Source: Paracoccaceae bacterium
GTDB lineage: Bacteria > Pseudomonadota > Alphaproteobacteria > Rhodobacterales > Rhodobacteraceae
Length of the DNA stretch: 15,730 nt
Assembly (NCBI GenBank): GCA_030625695.1
Contig: DAOUQK010000042.1
Span: 1 to 15,730, forward strand
Direction: 5' to 3'
Shown: positions 6,727 to 13,939 of the stretch, one piece after another
Position numbering within the stretch: the stretch's first letter is position 1
Layout of the letters: each line of letters starts with the position of its first letter
Notes under the pieces: model-generated
The model's input: the letters and a program-made list of their open reading frames with translations, nothing else
Told to the model about the DNA's origin: nothing
The model's database searches: none
Position numbers and translations under genes: made by a program

Positions 6727-7640
6727 CCGAAACGACTGCGGATCAAAACCTTGATCCGGCGCGGATTGTGCTGGTGACTGGCCCTGCCGGGGCGGGGCGC
6801 TCGACCGCGATCCATGTGCTTGAAGATCTGGGATATGAGGCGATTGACAACTTGCCGCTAAGCTTGGTGCCAAGGGTGGTCGATGGCCCGGTACGGCCTA
6901 ATCCGCTCGCCATCGGGATTGATACCCGTAACCGGGAATTTTCGGTTGATGGCTTACTGGGGCTGATCGAAACGCTGGCCGGGCGGGCCGAAAGGCAATT
7001 GACGATCCTCTATCTGGACTGTCGCGCCGATGTGCTGCTGCGCCGCTATTCCGAGACACGGCGACGCCATCCGATGGCCCCCGAAGAAAGTCCGGAAACC
7101 GGGATTTCCCGCGAATTGGCCTTGCTGGGTCCGATCCGGGAACGGGCGGACACTCTGGTCGACACCTCTGACCTGAATGTGCACCAATTACGGGATGAAA
7201 TTGAACAGTGGTTCGCGCCGCGCGCGGGGCGGCATCTGGCGCTGTCGCTGCAGTCATTTTCTTACAAACGCGGGCTGCCGCACAGCATCGACATGGTGTT
7301 TGACTGCCGGTTTCTGGCCAACCCACATTGGCAACCGGAGTTACGCCAATTGGACGGACGGGATGCGGCAGTGGTGGCGTATGTTCGGGCGGACCCGCGA
7401 TTTGACGAGTTTTTTGAGCGGGTGCTGAATTTGACCCGAATGTTACTGCCGGCCTTTCAGGAAGAGGGCAAAGCGTATCTGTCGATTGCTTTTGGCTGTA
7501 CTGGCGGGCAACACCGTTCAGTCACACTTGTTGAAACGCTTGGCAAGGCCCTTGCAGAGGATGGGTTGCAAGTGTCAATAAGACATCGCGAGCTTGAAGC
7601 GCGCACAGATAGCCATACCGGGGATGTGAGGCGGAATTGA
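6723..7640 (+). CDS. rapZ: RapZ/YvcJ-family nucleotide-binding RNase adapter
   Basis: A 305-residue RapZ-family protein. In E. coli RapZ binds small RNAs and directs RNase E to them to control glucosamine-6-phosphate synthesis; the role in alphaproteobacteria is less established. The N-terminal P-loop domain shows GPAGAGRST (20-28), with Arg26 where the canonical Walker A has Lys, followed by the family signature LEDLGYEAIDNLP. The C-terminal domain has FGCTGGQHRSV, the strongest family mark. It overlaps hprK by 4 nt and the EIIA gene by 4 nt. Clustering with hprK and PTS genes is common for this family and suggests a link to PTS signalling. Confidence 0.95.
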   Translation: MTETTADQNLDPARIVLVTGPAGAGRSTAIHVLEDLGYEAIDNLPLSLVPRVVDGPVRPNPLAIGIDTRNREFSVDGLLGLIETLAGRAERQLTILYLDCRADVLLRRYSETRRRHPMAPEESPETGISRELALLGPIRERADTLVDTSDLNVHQLRDEIEQWFAPRAGRHLALSLQSFSYKRGLPHSIDMVFDCRFLANPHWQPELRQLDGRDAAVVAYVRADPRFDEFFERVLNLTRMLLPAFQEEGKAYLSIAFGCTGGQHRSVTLVETLGKALAEDGLQVSIRHRELEARTDSHTGDVRRN

Positions 7641-8044
7641 TAGGAATTGTGATTGTCGCACATGGCGGGTTGGCCAAAGAGTATCTGGCCGCCATTGAGC
7701 ATGTGGTGGGCGGGCAATCTGGCATCAAGACTGTGGCGATCGAAGCCGATCATGATCGCGACTCAAAGCAACACGAAATATGCAACGCCGCCGATGCGGT
7801 CGACAGTGGCAAAGGGGTGGTGGTGGTAACCGATCTGTTTGGCGGCTCGCCGTCGAACCTGAGCCTTTTGGCCTGCCGCCAGGAAGACCGGCGGATTTTG
7901 TCCGGGGCCAACCTGCCGATGCTGATCAAACTGGCCAAATGCCGCGGACTGCCGGTGGGCGAGGCGGTGCGTAATGCAATGGACGCAGGGCGCAAATATA
8001 TCTGCACCCGGAATATCAGCCAACAACATGGGCCCTCGGAATAG
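7637..8044 (+). CDS. PTS EIIA component, mannose family (PtsM/ManX-like)
   Basis: A 135-residue stand-alone EIIA domain of the mannose/sorbose family. The N-terminus IGIVIVAHGGLAKEYL carries His9, the expected phosphorylation site, and the VVVTDLFGGSPSNLSLL block (about 56-72) is the other family hallmark. The start is a TTG at 7637 overlapping the rapZ stop; the conserved N-terminus begins right there, so a later start would cut the first beta strand and is unlikely. No EIIB or EIIC transporter gene is nearby, so it is probably a regulatory end-point of phosphorelay from HPr and not part of a sugar importer. It is followed after 3 nt by ptsH. Confidence 0.93.
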   Translation: MIGIVIVAHGGLAKEYLAAIEHVVGGQSGIKTVAIEADHDRDSKQHEICNAADAVDSGKGVVVVTDLFGGSPSNLSLLACRQEDRRILSGANLPMLIKLAKCRGLPVGEAVRNAMDAGRKYICTRNISQQHGPSE

Positions 8045-8047
8045 ATC

Positions 8048-8317
8048 ATGATCGAGAGAACACTGAAAATCATCAACGAAAAGGGCCTGCACGCAAGGGC
8101 GTCGGCCAAATTGGTTGAAGTGGTCGAAGGCTTTGACGCCGAAGCAGAAGTATTACGCGACGGGATGTCGGCCTCGGGGGACAGTATTATGGGGCTTTTG
8201 ATGTTGGCAGCGTCCAAGGGAACGACTATTGACGTGCAAACGACCGGACCGGACGCCGAAGCACTGGCAGACGCGCTTGCAGCACTGGTCGCAGATAAAT
8301 TTGGCGAGGGGTTCTGA
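8048..8317 (+). CDS. ptsH: Phosphocarrier protein HPr
   Basis: An 89-residue HPr. It carries His15 in GLHARASAKLVE, which receives phosphate from enzyme I and passes it to EIIA. It also carries Ser46 in ASGDSIMGLLML, the target of HPr kinase encoded in the same operon. Both sites being intact supports a working HprK-HPr-EIIA regulatory branch. No ptsI or ptsP (enzyme I) is in this window; in related bacteria the NTR-type enzyme I is elsewhere on the chromosome. The gene lies 3 nt after the EIIA gene. Confidence 0.96.
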   Translation: MIERTLKIINEKGLHARASAKLVEVVEGFDAEAEVLRDGMSASGDSIMGLLMLAASKGTTIDVQTTGPDAEALADALAALVADKFGEGF

Positions 8318-8334
8318 GCGTTGCCCCGGACCGC

Positions 8335-9252
8335 GTGCAGAGAGCAAATGTGACGACCCGCGTGGCTGACAACGATTTGGATAAATCGCCCTTGGATGGC
8401 GAAGGCGAAGCGGAATATCCGGTGGATTTCCGCAAATATGACCGGAGGACCCTGTCGTATGCCAGTACCTTTGAAAGCCCGTGGAAGTCGGCCATTATCC
8501 GCCTGATCGAGGCGTTTACCGGCAAGTTCACCGTCATCCGTCTTATTCGCAAATTTGAACGGCGCGGTGTGCCGCGTGGGCAGAAATTCTGGCGTGCCTG
8601 CCTGGACGTGATGGGCATTGAACTGACCACGCCGCAGTCCCAATTAGACCGGATTCCCAAAGAGGGACCGGTGATTGTGGTGTCGAACCATCCCCACGGG
8701 ATGGTGGACGGGATGATATTTGCCGATCTGATTGGCCGGGTTCGCCCGGATTACCGGATTTTGACCCGATCTCTGTTGACGGCGATTGACGATGCGGCTG
8801 GATCGTTCATGATCGCGGTGCCGTTCCCGCACGACGAAGAAGCCCAGCGCAAAGGCGTCGAAATGCGCGCCAAGGCGATGGCGCATTTGAAGGCAGGCGG
8901 CGTGGTGGCGTTGTTTCCGTCCGGTGTTGTGGCGGCGTCCGAGACCTGGTTTGGTCCGGCGATCGAAGCGGAATGGAATGTGTTCACCGCCAAACTGATC
9001 CGCCGCTCCGGGGCGACCGTGGTGCCGATGAAGTTTTCCGGCTCCAACTCGCGAGCCTATCAGATTGCCAATAAGGTGTCGCCGATATTGCGACAAGGAT
9101 TGCTGTTGCACGAGATCGTCTATTCCGTGAACAAGCCACAGAAACCAATAGTGGGCCATCCGATTGAGCAAACCGAGATTGATAAGTGGGCCGATGATCC
9201 ACGCGGGTTTATGGCCTGGCTGCGAGAGCATACCCTTGCACTGAAAGACTAA
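8335..9252 (+). CDS. Lysophospholipid acyltransferase family protein (PlsC-like)
   Basis: A 305-residue acyltransferase. The catalytic block NHPHGMVDG (118-126) has the His-Asp pair with a five-residue spacing (HX5D) in place of the usual HX4D of PlsC; other NHPxGxxDG acyltransferases show this spacing. The FPSGVV block (194-199) corresponds to the FPEG phosphate-binding motif. Members transfer acyl chains to lysophospholipids or related acceptors at the membrane; the acceptor here is not predictable. The start is GTG at 8335, 17 nt after ptsH, with another in-frame GTG at 8350; neither has a strong Shine-Dalgarno. It may be co-transcribed with the chvI-ptsH operon, which would couple membrane lipid synthesis to ChvGI. 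Confidence 0.88.
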   Translation: MQRANVTTRVADNDLDKSPLDGEGEAEYPVDFRKYDRRTLSYASTFESPWKSAIIRLIEAFTGKFTVIRLIRKFERRGVPRGQKFWRACLDVMGIELTTPQSQLDRIPKEGPVIVVSNHPHGMVDGMIFADLIGRVRPDYRILTRSLLTAIDDAAGSFMIAVPFPHDEEAQRKGVEMRAKAMAHLKAGGVVALFPSGVVAASETWFGPAIEAEWNVFTAKLIRRSGATVVPMKFSGSNSRAYQIANKVSPILRQGLLLHEIVYSVNKPQKPIVGHPIEQTEIDKWADDPRGFMAWLREHTLALKD

Positions 9253-9346
9253 GCTTCAAGCAAGGCGCTACTTAAAGGAGTGCCTGCGGCACACTGGATA
9301 CTTTGGGTCGCACCCAGGATTGTCGTTTGCGCCTTTCAGGGAGAAA
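9253..9346. other. Intergenic region between convergent genes
   Basis: A 94-bp stretch between the acyltransferase and hbd stops. Two short perfect hairpins are seen: GTGCC-TGC-GGCAC at 9280-9292 and TGGGT-CGC-ACCCA at 9304-9316. The first is followed on the minus strand by TCCTTTAA, so it may be a weak terminator for hbd. Stems of only 5 bp and the lack of a real T-run keep this tentative. Confidence 0.35.
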
Positions 9347-10222
9347 TCAGCGAGTGGGGACAGGCACCTCACCGCGATAATCATAAAACCCGCGTTCGGT
9401 TTTGCGACCCAACCAACCCGCTTCGACATATTTGGTCAAAAGCGGGCAAGGCCGGTATTTGGTGTCGGCCAGCCCGTCGTGCAGCACGTTCATGATGGCA
9501 AGGCAGGTATCCAGACCAATGAAATCCGCCAGTTCAAGCGGGCCCATCGGGTGGTTGGCGCCCAGTTTTAGTGACTGGTCGATGGACTGGACGTTGCCGA
9601 CGCCTTCGTAAAGCGTATAGACCGCTTCGTTGATCATCGGCATCAGGATGCGATTAACAATGAACCCGGGAAAGTCTTCGGCACTGGCGGCAGTTTTACC
9701 AAGACGTTCGACCACCGCGTGACACGTCGCATAAGTTTCCTTATCGGTGGCGATACCCCGGATCAGCTCGACCAGTTGCATCACCGGCACCGGGTTCATG
9801 AAATGAAATCCCATGAACCGTTCAGGCCGGTCGGTGCGGGACGCCAGCCGGGTGATCGAAATCGACGAAGTGTTAGAGGTCAGGATAGTATGCGGCAAAA
9901 GATGCGGTTGCAGGTCTTCAAAGATCGCCTGTTTCACCGATTCCCGTTCGGTGGCCGCTTCGATCACCAGATCGGTGGCCCCAAGGTCCGACAAGGCAAG
10001 AGTGGTTTCAATCCGGCCCATGGCACCGGCCAGTTCAGCGTCCGAAATCTTGCCCCGAGAAGCCTGCCGCGACAGGTTGGCATTGATCAATTCAATCGCT
10101 GCATCCAGCGATTGCTGGCTGATGTCCGTCAACAGCACGTTATAGCCAGCCAAAGCCATCACATGGGCAATGCCGTTGCCCATTTGCCCTGCGCCAATCA
10201 CGCCAATTGTTGAAACTGTCAT
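9347..10222 (-). CDS. hbd: 3-hydroxybutyryl-CoA dehydrogenase
   Basis: Oxidises or reduces 3-hydroxybutyryl-CoA/acetoacetyl-CoA with NAD(P). The 291-residue product has the Rossmann motif GAGQMG (10-15). The catalytic pair His140 (GFHFMNP) and Glu152 (ELIRG) is present, as is the SNTSS segment (116-120). The C-terminal dimerisation domain shows DFPGFIVNRILMP and HPMGPLELADFIGLD. The ATG at 10222 is preferred over one 42 nt upstream because AAAGGTGGG lies just before it and the protein then begins at the conserved first beta strand. It lies on the same strand as etfB-etfA, which probably supplies the electron carrier for the acyl-CoA dehydrogenase step of the same pathway, but a divergent gene separates them. 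Confidence 0.95.
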   Translation of the reverse strand: MTVSTIGVIGAGQMGNGIAHVMALAGYNVLLTDISQQSLDAAIELINANLSRQASRGKISDAELAGAMGRIETTLALSDLGATDLVIEAATERESVKQAIFEDLQPHLLPHTILTSNTSSISITRLASRTDRPERFMGFHFMNPVPVMQLVELIRGIATDKETYATCHAVVERLGKTAASAEDFPGFIVNRILMPMINEAVYTLYEGVGNVQSIDQSLKLGANHPMGPLELADFIGLDTCLAIMNVLHDGLADTKYRPCPLLTKYVEAGWLGRKTERGFYDYRGEVPVPTR

Positions 10223-10389
10223 AGACCCACCTTTCGTGTTCCGGACGATCATATCCTTGTGCATAGGGCAGTCACAAGGGGCTTGACCGGGCCTGACCCG
10301 GGACAGTTTGAGGTTAATTCGCGCATTAGGCGAATCGTAACGATTATGGGCAAATGATGAAGGTGGGTGAAAGGAGATTGGTGGGTAAT
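10223..10389. promoter_or_regulatory. Divergent hbd / DUF6473 upstream region
   Basis: This 167-bp region must contain both promoters. Seen here are an inverted repeat ATTCGC-7 nt-GCGAAT (10317-10335), a CCGGG-CCTGA-CCCGG dyad (10287-10301) directly after a TTGACC (10283-10288) that could be a plus-strand -35, and AAGGAG at 10371-10376. No good -10 stands 16-18 bp after the TTGACC, so no promoter is asserted. The ATTCGC dyad is a candidate operator only. Confidence 0.35.
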
Positions 10390-11205
10390 ATGAGTTATGA
10401 ACTACCGGGTGCTACGGCGCCTTACGATCTGCTGTGCCGCTATGGCGCATCAAAATTGATGTGCCGGGGGCCACGCAGGAAGCTGGACCAGCCTTATGTC
10501 GCATTCCTGGGGGGGAGTGAGACATTTGGCAAATTTGTTGAGCACCCTTTTGTGGCGCTGGTCGAACAGGCATTGGGCAAGCCATGCGTTAATTTGGGCA
10601 GCGCCAATTCGGGTCTGGACGCTTATGTTCAGGACCCTGATATTCTCGAGGTAAGTGCCGAGGCAGATTTGACGGTGATACAAGTGATGGGGGCGCAAAA
10701 CCTGTCCAATCGGTATTACCGGGTGCATCCACGGCGCAATGACCGGTTTCTGGCCGCAGCGCCGTTGCTGAAAACGATCTATCGTACCGTCGACTTTACC
10801 GAGATACATTTCAACAAACACCTGTTGGGGACGTTGAAATCGGTATCACCCGAACGGTTTCAGATTGTGCTAGAGGAGCTGCGGCAGGCCTGGCTTGGGC
10901 GGATGCGCCTGTTGCTCGGGGCATTAACGCGCAAGCCGGTCCTGCTTTGGTTGCGCTACGATGAAGAACCCGAGGCGTTGTTAGGACCCGAACCACTTTT
11001 GGTGACCCGCGCCATGCTGGAAGATTTGCAGGACGAGATCGAAGATGTGATCGAGGTCAAAGTCAAACGCAGCATCGACATGGACGAATTGGAGCAGATG
11101 AAATTCGGGCCAATGCAGGCCCCGGCGGCGTCACATATGATCGGCCCGGATATGCACCGGGTGATTAGTGAAAAGGTGTCCGAGATAATCCGCGGCATTG
11201 TGTAA
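10390..11205 (+). CDS. DUF6473-like protein, possible SGNH-hydrolase fold
   Basis: An uncharacterised 271-residue protein that I recognise as resembling the DUF6473 family of Rhodobacteraceae. The blocks suggest an SGNH/GDSL-like layout. FLGGSETFG (39-47) could be block I with Ser43, NLGSANSG (68-75) block II, and QVMGAQNLSN (98-107) block III. HMIGPDMH (249-256) lies near the C-terminus where a catalytic Asp/His would sit. This is inference, since GGSE replaces the usual GDS. There is no signal peptide or TM segment. AAGGAG at 10371-10376 is four nt before an in-frame GTG at 10381 (274 aa) and 13 nt before the ATG at 10390; the ATG is used because the family begins MSYE. It lies alone on the plus strand between hbd and etfA and ends in a clear terminator. 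Confidence 0.8.
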   Translation: MSYELPGATAPYDLLCRYGASKLMCRGPRRKLDQPYVAFLGGSETFGKFVEHPFVALVEQALGKPCVNLGSANSGLDAYVQDPDILEVSAEADLTVIQVMGAQNLSNRYYRVHPRRNDRFLAAAPLLKTIYRTVDFTEIHFNKHLLGTLKSVSPERFQIVLEELRQAWLGRMRLLLGALTRKPVLLWLRYDEEPEALLGPEPLLVTRAMLEDLQDEIEDVIEVKVKRSIDMDELEQMKFGPMQAPAASHMIGPDMHRVISEKVSEIIRGIV

Positions 11206-11209
11206 GGGA

Positions 11210-11239
11210 AAAGGCCCGCCCGAAACCGGGCGGGCCTTT
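11210..11239 (+). terminator. Strong hairpin terminator after the DUF6473-like gene
   Basis: A 13-bp perfect stem (AAAGGCCCGCCCG at 11210-11222 with 11227-11239) and an AAAC loop, starting 5 nt after the stop codon. The stem ends in TTT, then GAAAA. It could also act on the minus strand for read-through from the etfA side. Confidence 0.85.
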
Positions 11240-11250
11240 GAAAACAAGTC

Positions 11251-11273
11251 GTAGGGCGGGGTTCACCCCGCCA
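11251..11273. repeat. Short GTAGGG-type hairpin repeat
   Basis: GTAGGGCGGGGTTCACCCCG begins here, with GGCGGGG (11255-11261) pairing with CCCCGCC (11266-11272) around a TTCA loop. It starts with the same GTAGGG as the 1832 element and shares the G-run/TTCAC layout. It lies 6 nt after the etfA stop on the etfA strand, as the 1832 element does for pckA. Confidence 0.6.
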
Positions 11274-11278
11274 TCCGC

Positions 11279-12205
11279 TTACAGTTTTTCAACCAACTCC
11301 GGCACAGCCGTGAACAAGTCCGCCACAAGACCAAAGTCCGCGACCTGAAAAATCGGTGCTTCTTCGTCTTTGTTGATGGCGACGATGACTTTTGAATCCT
11401 TCATCCCCGCAAGGTGCTGGATCGCGCCGGAAATGCCGATGGCAACGTACAGATCAGGGGCTACAACCTTGCCAGTCTGGCCAACCTGCCAGTCGTTAGG
11501 GGCATAACCGGAATCAACAGCCGCACGAGACGCGCCAACCGCAGCACCCAACTTGTCGGCCAGCTTTTCGATCAAAGCAAAGTCTTCTTCTGAACCAACA
11601 CCGCGTCCACCGGACACCACCACGCCTGCCGAAGTCAACTCGGGGCGATCAGAGGCCGCGACCTTATCTTCGACCCATTCGGACAGGCCGGGATTGTCGG
11701 CGGCCGCAGTGGTTTCGATCGCAGCCGAACCACCCTCGCCCGCCGCGTCAAAGGTTGACGTGCGGAAGGTGACGACCTTTTTGGGATCAGAGGATTTAAC
11801 CGTCTGAATGGCGTTGCCGGCATAAATCGGCCGCTCAAACGTGGACCCATCGACAACGCCGGACACATCCGAAATCACCATCACGTCCAGCAATGCTGCG
11901 ACGCGGGGCATGACGTTTTTGGCGTCTGTGGTGGCCGGGGCGACGATATGCTCATAGTCACCTGCAAGGCTGACGATCAGCGCCGCCGTGGTTTCGGCCA
12001 TGCGATGCCCAAGCGAGGCATCTTCCGCAACCAGCACCCGCGATATACCGTCGATTTTGGCAGCCGCATCGCCGGCAGCCGCCGCAGAAGCACCGCAGCA
12101 CAACACAGTGATATCGCCCAAAGACGCAGCTGCGGTGACGGTTTTGGCGGTGGCATCCATGGCCAATTCGCCATCGGTCACTTCGGCAAGGAGAAGAACA
12201 GCCAT
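11279..12205 (-). CDS. etfA: Electron transfer flavoprotein, alpha subunit
   Basis: Binds FAD in the ETF heterodimer, which takes electrons from acyl-CoA and related dehydrogenases and hands them to ETF:ubiquinone oxidoreductase. The 308-residue length is normal. The C-terminal FAD domain shows VSGGRGVG (197-204), GASRAAVDSGYAP (224-236), QTGKVVAPDLYVAIGISGAIQHLAGM (243-268) in conserved order, and VAINKDEEAPIFQVADFGLVAD. The start codon overlaps the etfB stop by one base (TAATG), giving tight coupling and equal subunit synthesis. No ETF-QO gene is in the window. Confidence 0.98.
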   Translation of the reverse strand: MAVLLLAEVTDGELAMDATAKTVTAAASLGDITVLCCGASAAAAGDAAAKIDGISRVLVAEDASLGHRMAETTAALIVSLAGDYEHIVAPATTDAKNVMPRVAALLDVMVISDVSGVVDGSTFERPIYAGNAIQTVKSSDPKKVVTFRTSTFDAAGEGGSAAIETTAAADNPGLSEWVEDKVAASDRPELTSAGVVVSGGRGVGSEEDFALIEKLADKLGAAVGASRAAVDSGYAPNDWQVGQTGKVVAPDLYVAIGISGAIQHLAGMKDSKVIVAINKDEEAPIFQVADFGLVADLFTAVPELVEKL

Positions 12206-12963
12206 TATATTGCCCCCACTTCTTTAAGTTTCTCAACCAGTTCATCGACCGAACCAACGATGATCCCGGCAGCACGCGTATCAGGTTCGACCGTACCGGT
12301 GATCTCCAGACGTGGAGTCACGTCAACGCCGTAATCTTCCGGGGTCTTTTCGTCCATCGGTTTGCGCTTGGCCTTCATGATATTCGGGAGCGAGGCATAC
12401 CGTGGCTCGTTCAGGCGCAGATCAACAGTGATGATCGCAGGCATCGAGACCTTGATGGTCTGCAACCCGCCGTCCACTTCGCGGGTAACAACCGCATGGT
12501 CGCCGTCAATGGTCAGTTCAGAGGCAAAGGTGCCCTGCGACCAACCCAGCAGCGCCGAAAGCATCTGACCGGTGGCGTTCATATCGTTGTCGATGGCCTG
12601 CTTGCCGCAGAGCACGATGCCGGGGGCCTCTTCGTCAACGATGGCCTTAAGGATCTTGGCAACTGCCAGCGGTTCAATATCGGTATGCACATCATCCGTG
12701 GCAACCACCAGAATGGCGCGGTCCGCGCCCATCGCAAGGGCTGTACGCAGGGTTTCCTGCGCCTGTTTGACACCGATTGAAACGGCGATGATTTCATCCA
12801 CCGTACCGGCTTCACGCAAACGGATCGCCTCTTCGACGGCAATCTCGTCGAACGGGTTCATCGACATTTTAACATTGGCAAGATCGACACCGCTGCCGTC
12901 CGCTTTGACGCGAACCTTCACGTTATAGTCGATCACGCGTTTGACGGGCACTAGCACCTTCAT
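12205..12963 (-). CDS. etfB: Electron transfer flavoprotein, beta subunit
   Basis: The AMP-binding partner of EtfA, 252 residues. The N-terminus MKVLVPVKRVIDYNVKVRVK is typical. The NPFDEIAVEEAIRLRE block (36-51), the LCGKQAIDNDMNATGQ block (118-133) and the recognition-loop region PRYASLPNIMKAKRKP (187-202), which docks onto partner dehydrogenases, are all present. AGGAG lies about 9 nt before the ATG at 12963, so this is the first gene of the etfBA pair. An upstream promoter probably lies in 12964-13094, where I see no clear motif. Confidence 0.98.
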   Translation of the reverse strand: MKVLVPVKRVIDYNVKVRVKADGSGVDLANVKMSMNPFDEIAVEEAIRLREAGTVDEIIAVSIGVKQAQETLRTALAMGADRAILVVATDDVHTDIEPLAVAKILKAIVDEEAPGIVLCGKQAIDNDMNATGQMLSALLGWSQGTFASELTIDGDHAVVTREVDGGLQTIKVSMPAIITVDLRLNEPRYASLPNIMKAKRKPMDEKTPEDYGVDVTPRLEITGTVEPDTRAAGIIVGSVDELVEKLKEVGAI

Positions 12964-13094
12964 GGGCGAAACTCTCCTTGGTGGGTCGGCGGGTCAAAGG
13001 CGACTCGCCAATGGTCATTCATGGCTTTGATAGCTATTTGGGTCAGGCCGTAACAGGGCAAAATCGTCATATTGCCGGGCTTGGACGTCGCGTT

Positions 13095-13667
13095 TCAGCG
13101 GTTTGCACCCGGAATCCACAAGACATCCGCTTTGCCACCATCGTTGGCCACGCGGGCGGCAACGAAAAACCAGTCGCTAAGACGGTTAAGGAATTTGACT
13201 ACTTCCGGGTTCACCGGCGCATCCAAAGCCAATTCAACCGCCAACCGCTCGGCCCGTCGCGCAACAGTCCGGCAGACATGCAGATGCGCGGCCAACGGCG
13301 TGCCACCCGGCAGGATGAAACTGCGCAAAGGATCAAGATCGCCATTCATGGCATCGATCTCTTGCTCCAGACGGATTATCTGCGCGGCAATCATCCGCAA
13401 CGGCGGGTATTCGGCGGTTGCGTCCATGTCCATATCAGGGCGGCACAGATCCGCACCCAGATCAAACAGGTCGTTCTGGATACGGGCAAGACCCGCATCC
13501 ATATCGCCCGATGCCACCAACCGGGCCACACCAACAAAGGCGTTCAATTCGTCCGTGGTGCCATATGCCGAAACCCGGGCGTCATGTTTGGCCACACGCG
13601 TGCCGTCCCCCAAGGCCGTATCGCCTTTGTCGCCGGTGCGGGTGTATATTTTGTTGAGCACGACCAT
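13095..13667 (-). CDS. PduO-type cob(I)alamin adenosyltransferase
   Basis: Transfers the adenosyl group of ATP to cob(I)alamin (or corrinoid precursors) to make coenzyme B12. The 190-residue PduO/MMAB-type protein shows the ATP-binding N-terminus YTRTGDKGDTALGDG (8-22), SAYGTTDELNAFVG (33-46), the CRTVARRAER helix (132-141) with conserved Arg/Glu, and LNRLSDWFFVAAR (160-172). The start lies 3 nt after the small HIG1-like gene, so the two are probably co-transcribed. Adenosyl-B12 serves methylmalonyl-CoA and ethylmalonyl-CoA mutases, which fits the acyl-CoA theme of the neighbours, though those mutases are not here. No B12 riboswitch was seen upstream. Confidence 0.95.
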   Translation of the reverse strand: MVVLNKIYTRTGDKGDTALGDGTRVAKHDARVSAYGTTDELNAFVGVARLVASGDMDAGLARIQNDLFDLGADLCRPDMDMDATAEYPPLRMIAAQIIRLEQEIDAMNGDLDPLRSFILPGGTPLAAHLHVCRTVARRAERLAVELALDAPVNPEVVKFLNRLSDWFFVAARVANDGGKADVLWIPGANR

Positions 13668-13670
13668 GTA

Positions 13671-13865
13671 TTATTGGCCGGTTTGACTGCGCATGTAGAT
13701 CATTATCAGGATCAAAACCACGGCGATGGCCTGAAACGCAATACGCGCGCGCATCAATTTATTACCATATTTGCGGTTAAACTCACCCCCGGCGGCAAAC
13801 CCGACCAGACCAATGCCCAGCACAACAAAGACCGAGATTATGGCCAAGATAACAACAACTGACAT
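13671..13865 (-). CDS. Twin-transmembrane HIG1-domain small protein
   Basis: A 64-residue inner-membrane protein with two hydrophobic helices (about 3-25 and 43-58) joined by a basic loop. The loop sequence FNRKYGNKLMRARIAFQ contains the RxRxxxQ pattern of HIG1/HIG_1_N proteins, which in mitochondria associate with cytochrome c oxidase. A similar role in bacteria is plausible but not shown. The ATG at 13865 has GGAG 8 nt upstream. It is placed directly before the adenosyltransferase gene. Confidence 0.88.
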   Translation of the reverse strand: MSVVVILAIISVFVVLGIGLVGFAAGGEFNRKYGNKLMRARIAFQAIAVVLILIMIYMRSQTGQ

Positions 13866-13939
13866 GCTATATTCTCCTTCGATATCGCGCCTGTATACCT
13901 AACGGACGCAAATGGCGATGGGCATAATGTTGCAGGCCT

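Noticed and set aside
12978..13862. 294-codon plus-strand frame opposite the adenosyltransferase and HIG1-like genes
   Set aside because: Shadow frame. Both minus-strand genes have clear family motifs and ribosome-binding context.
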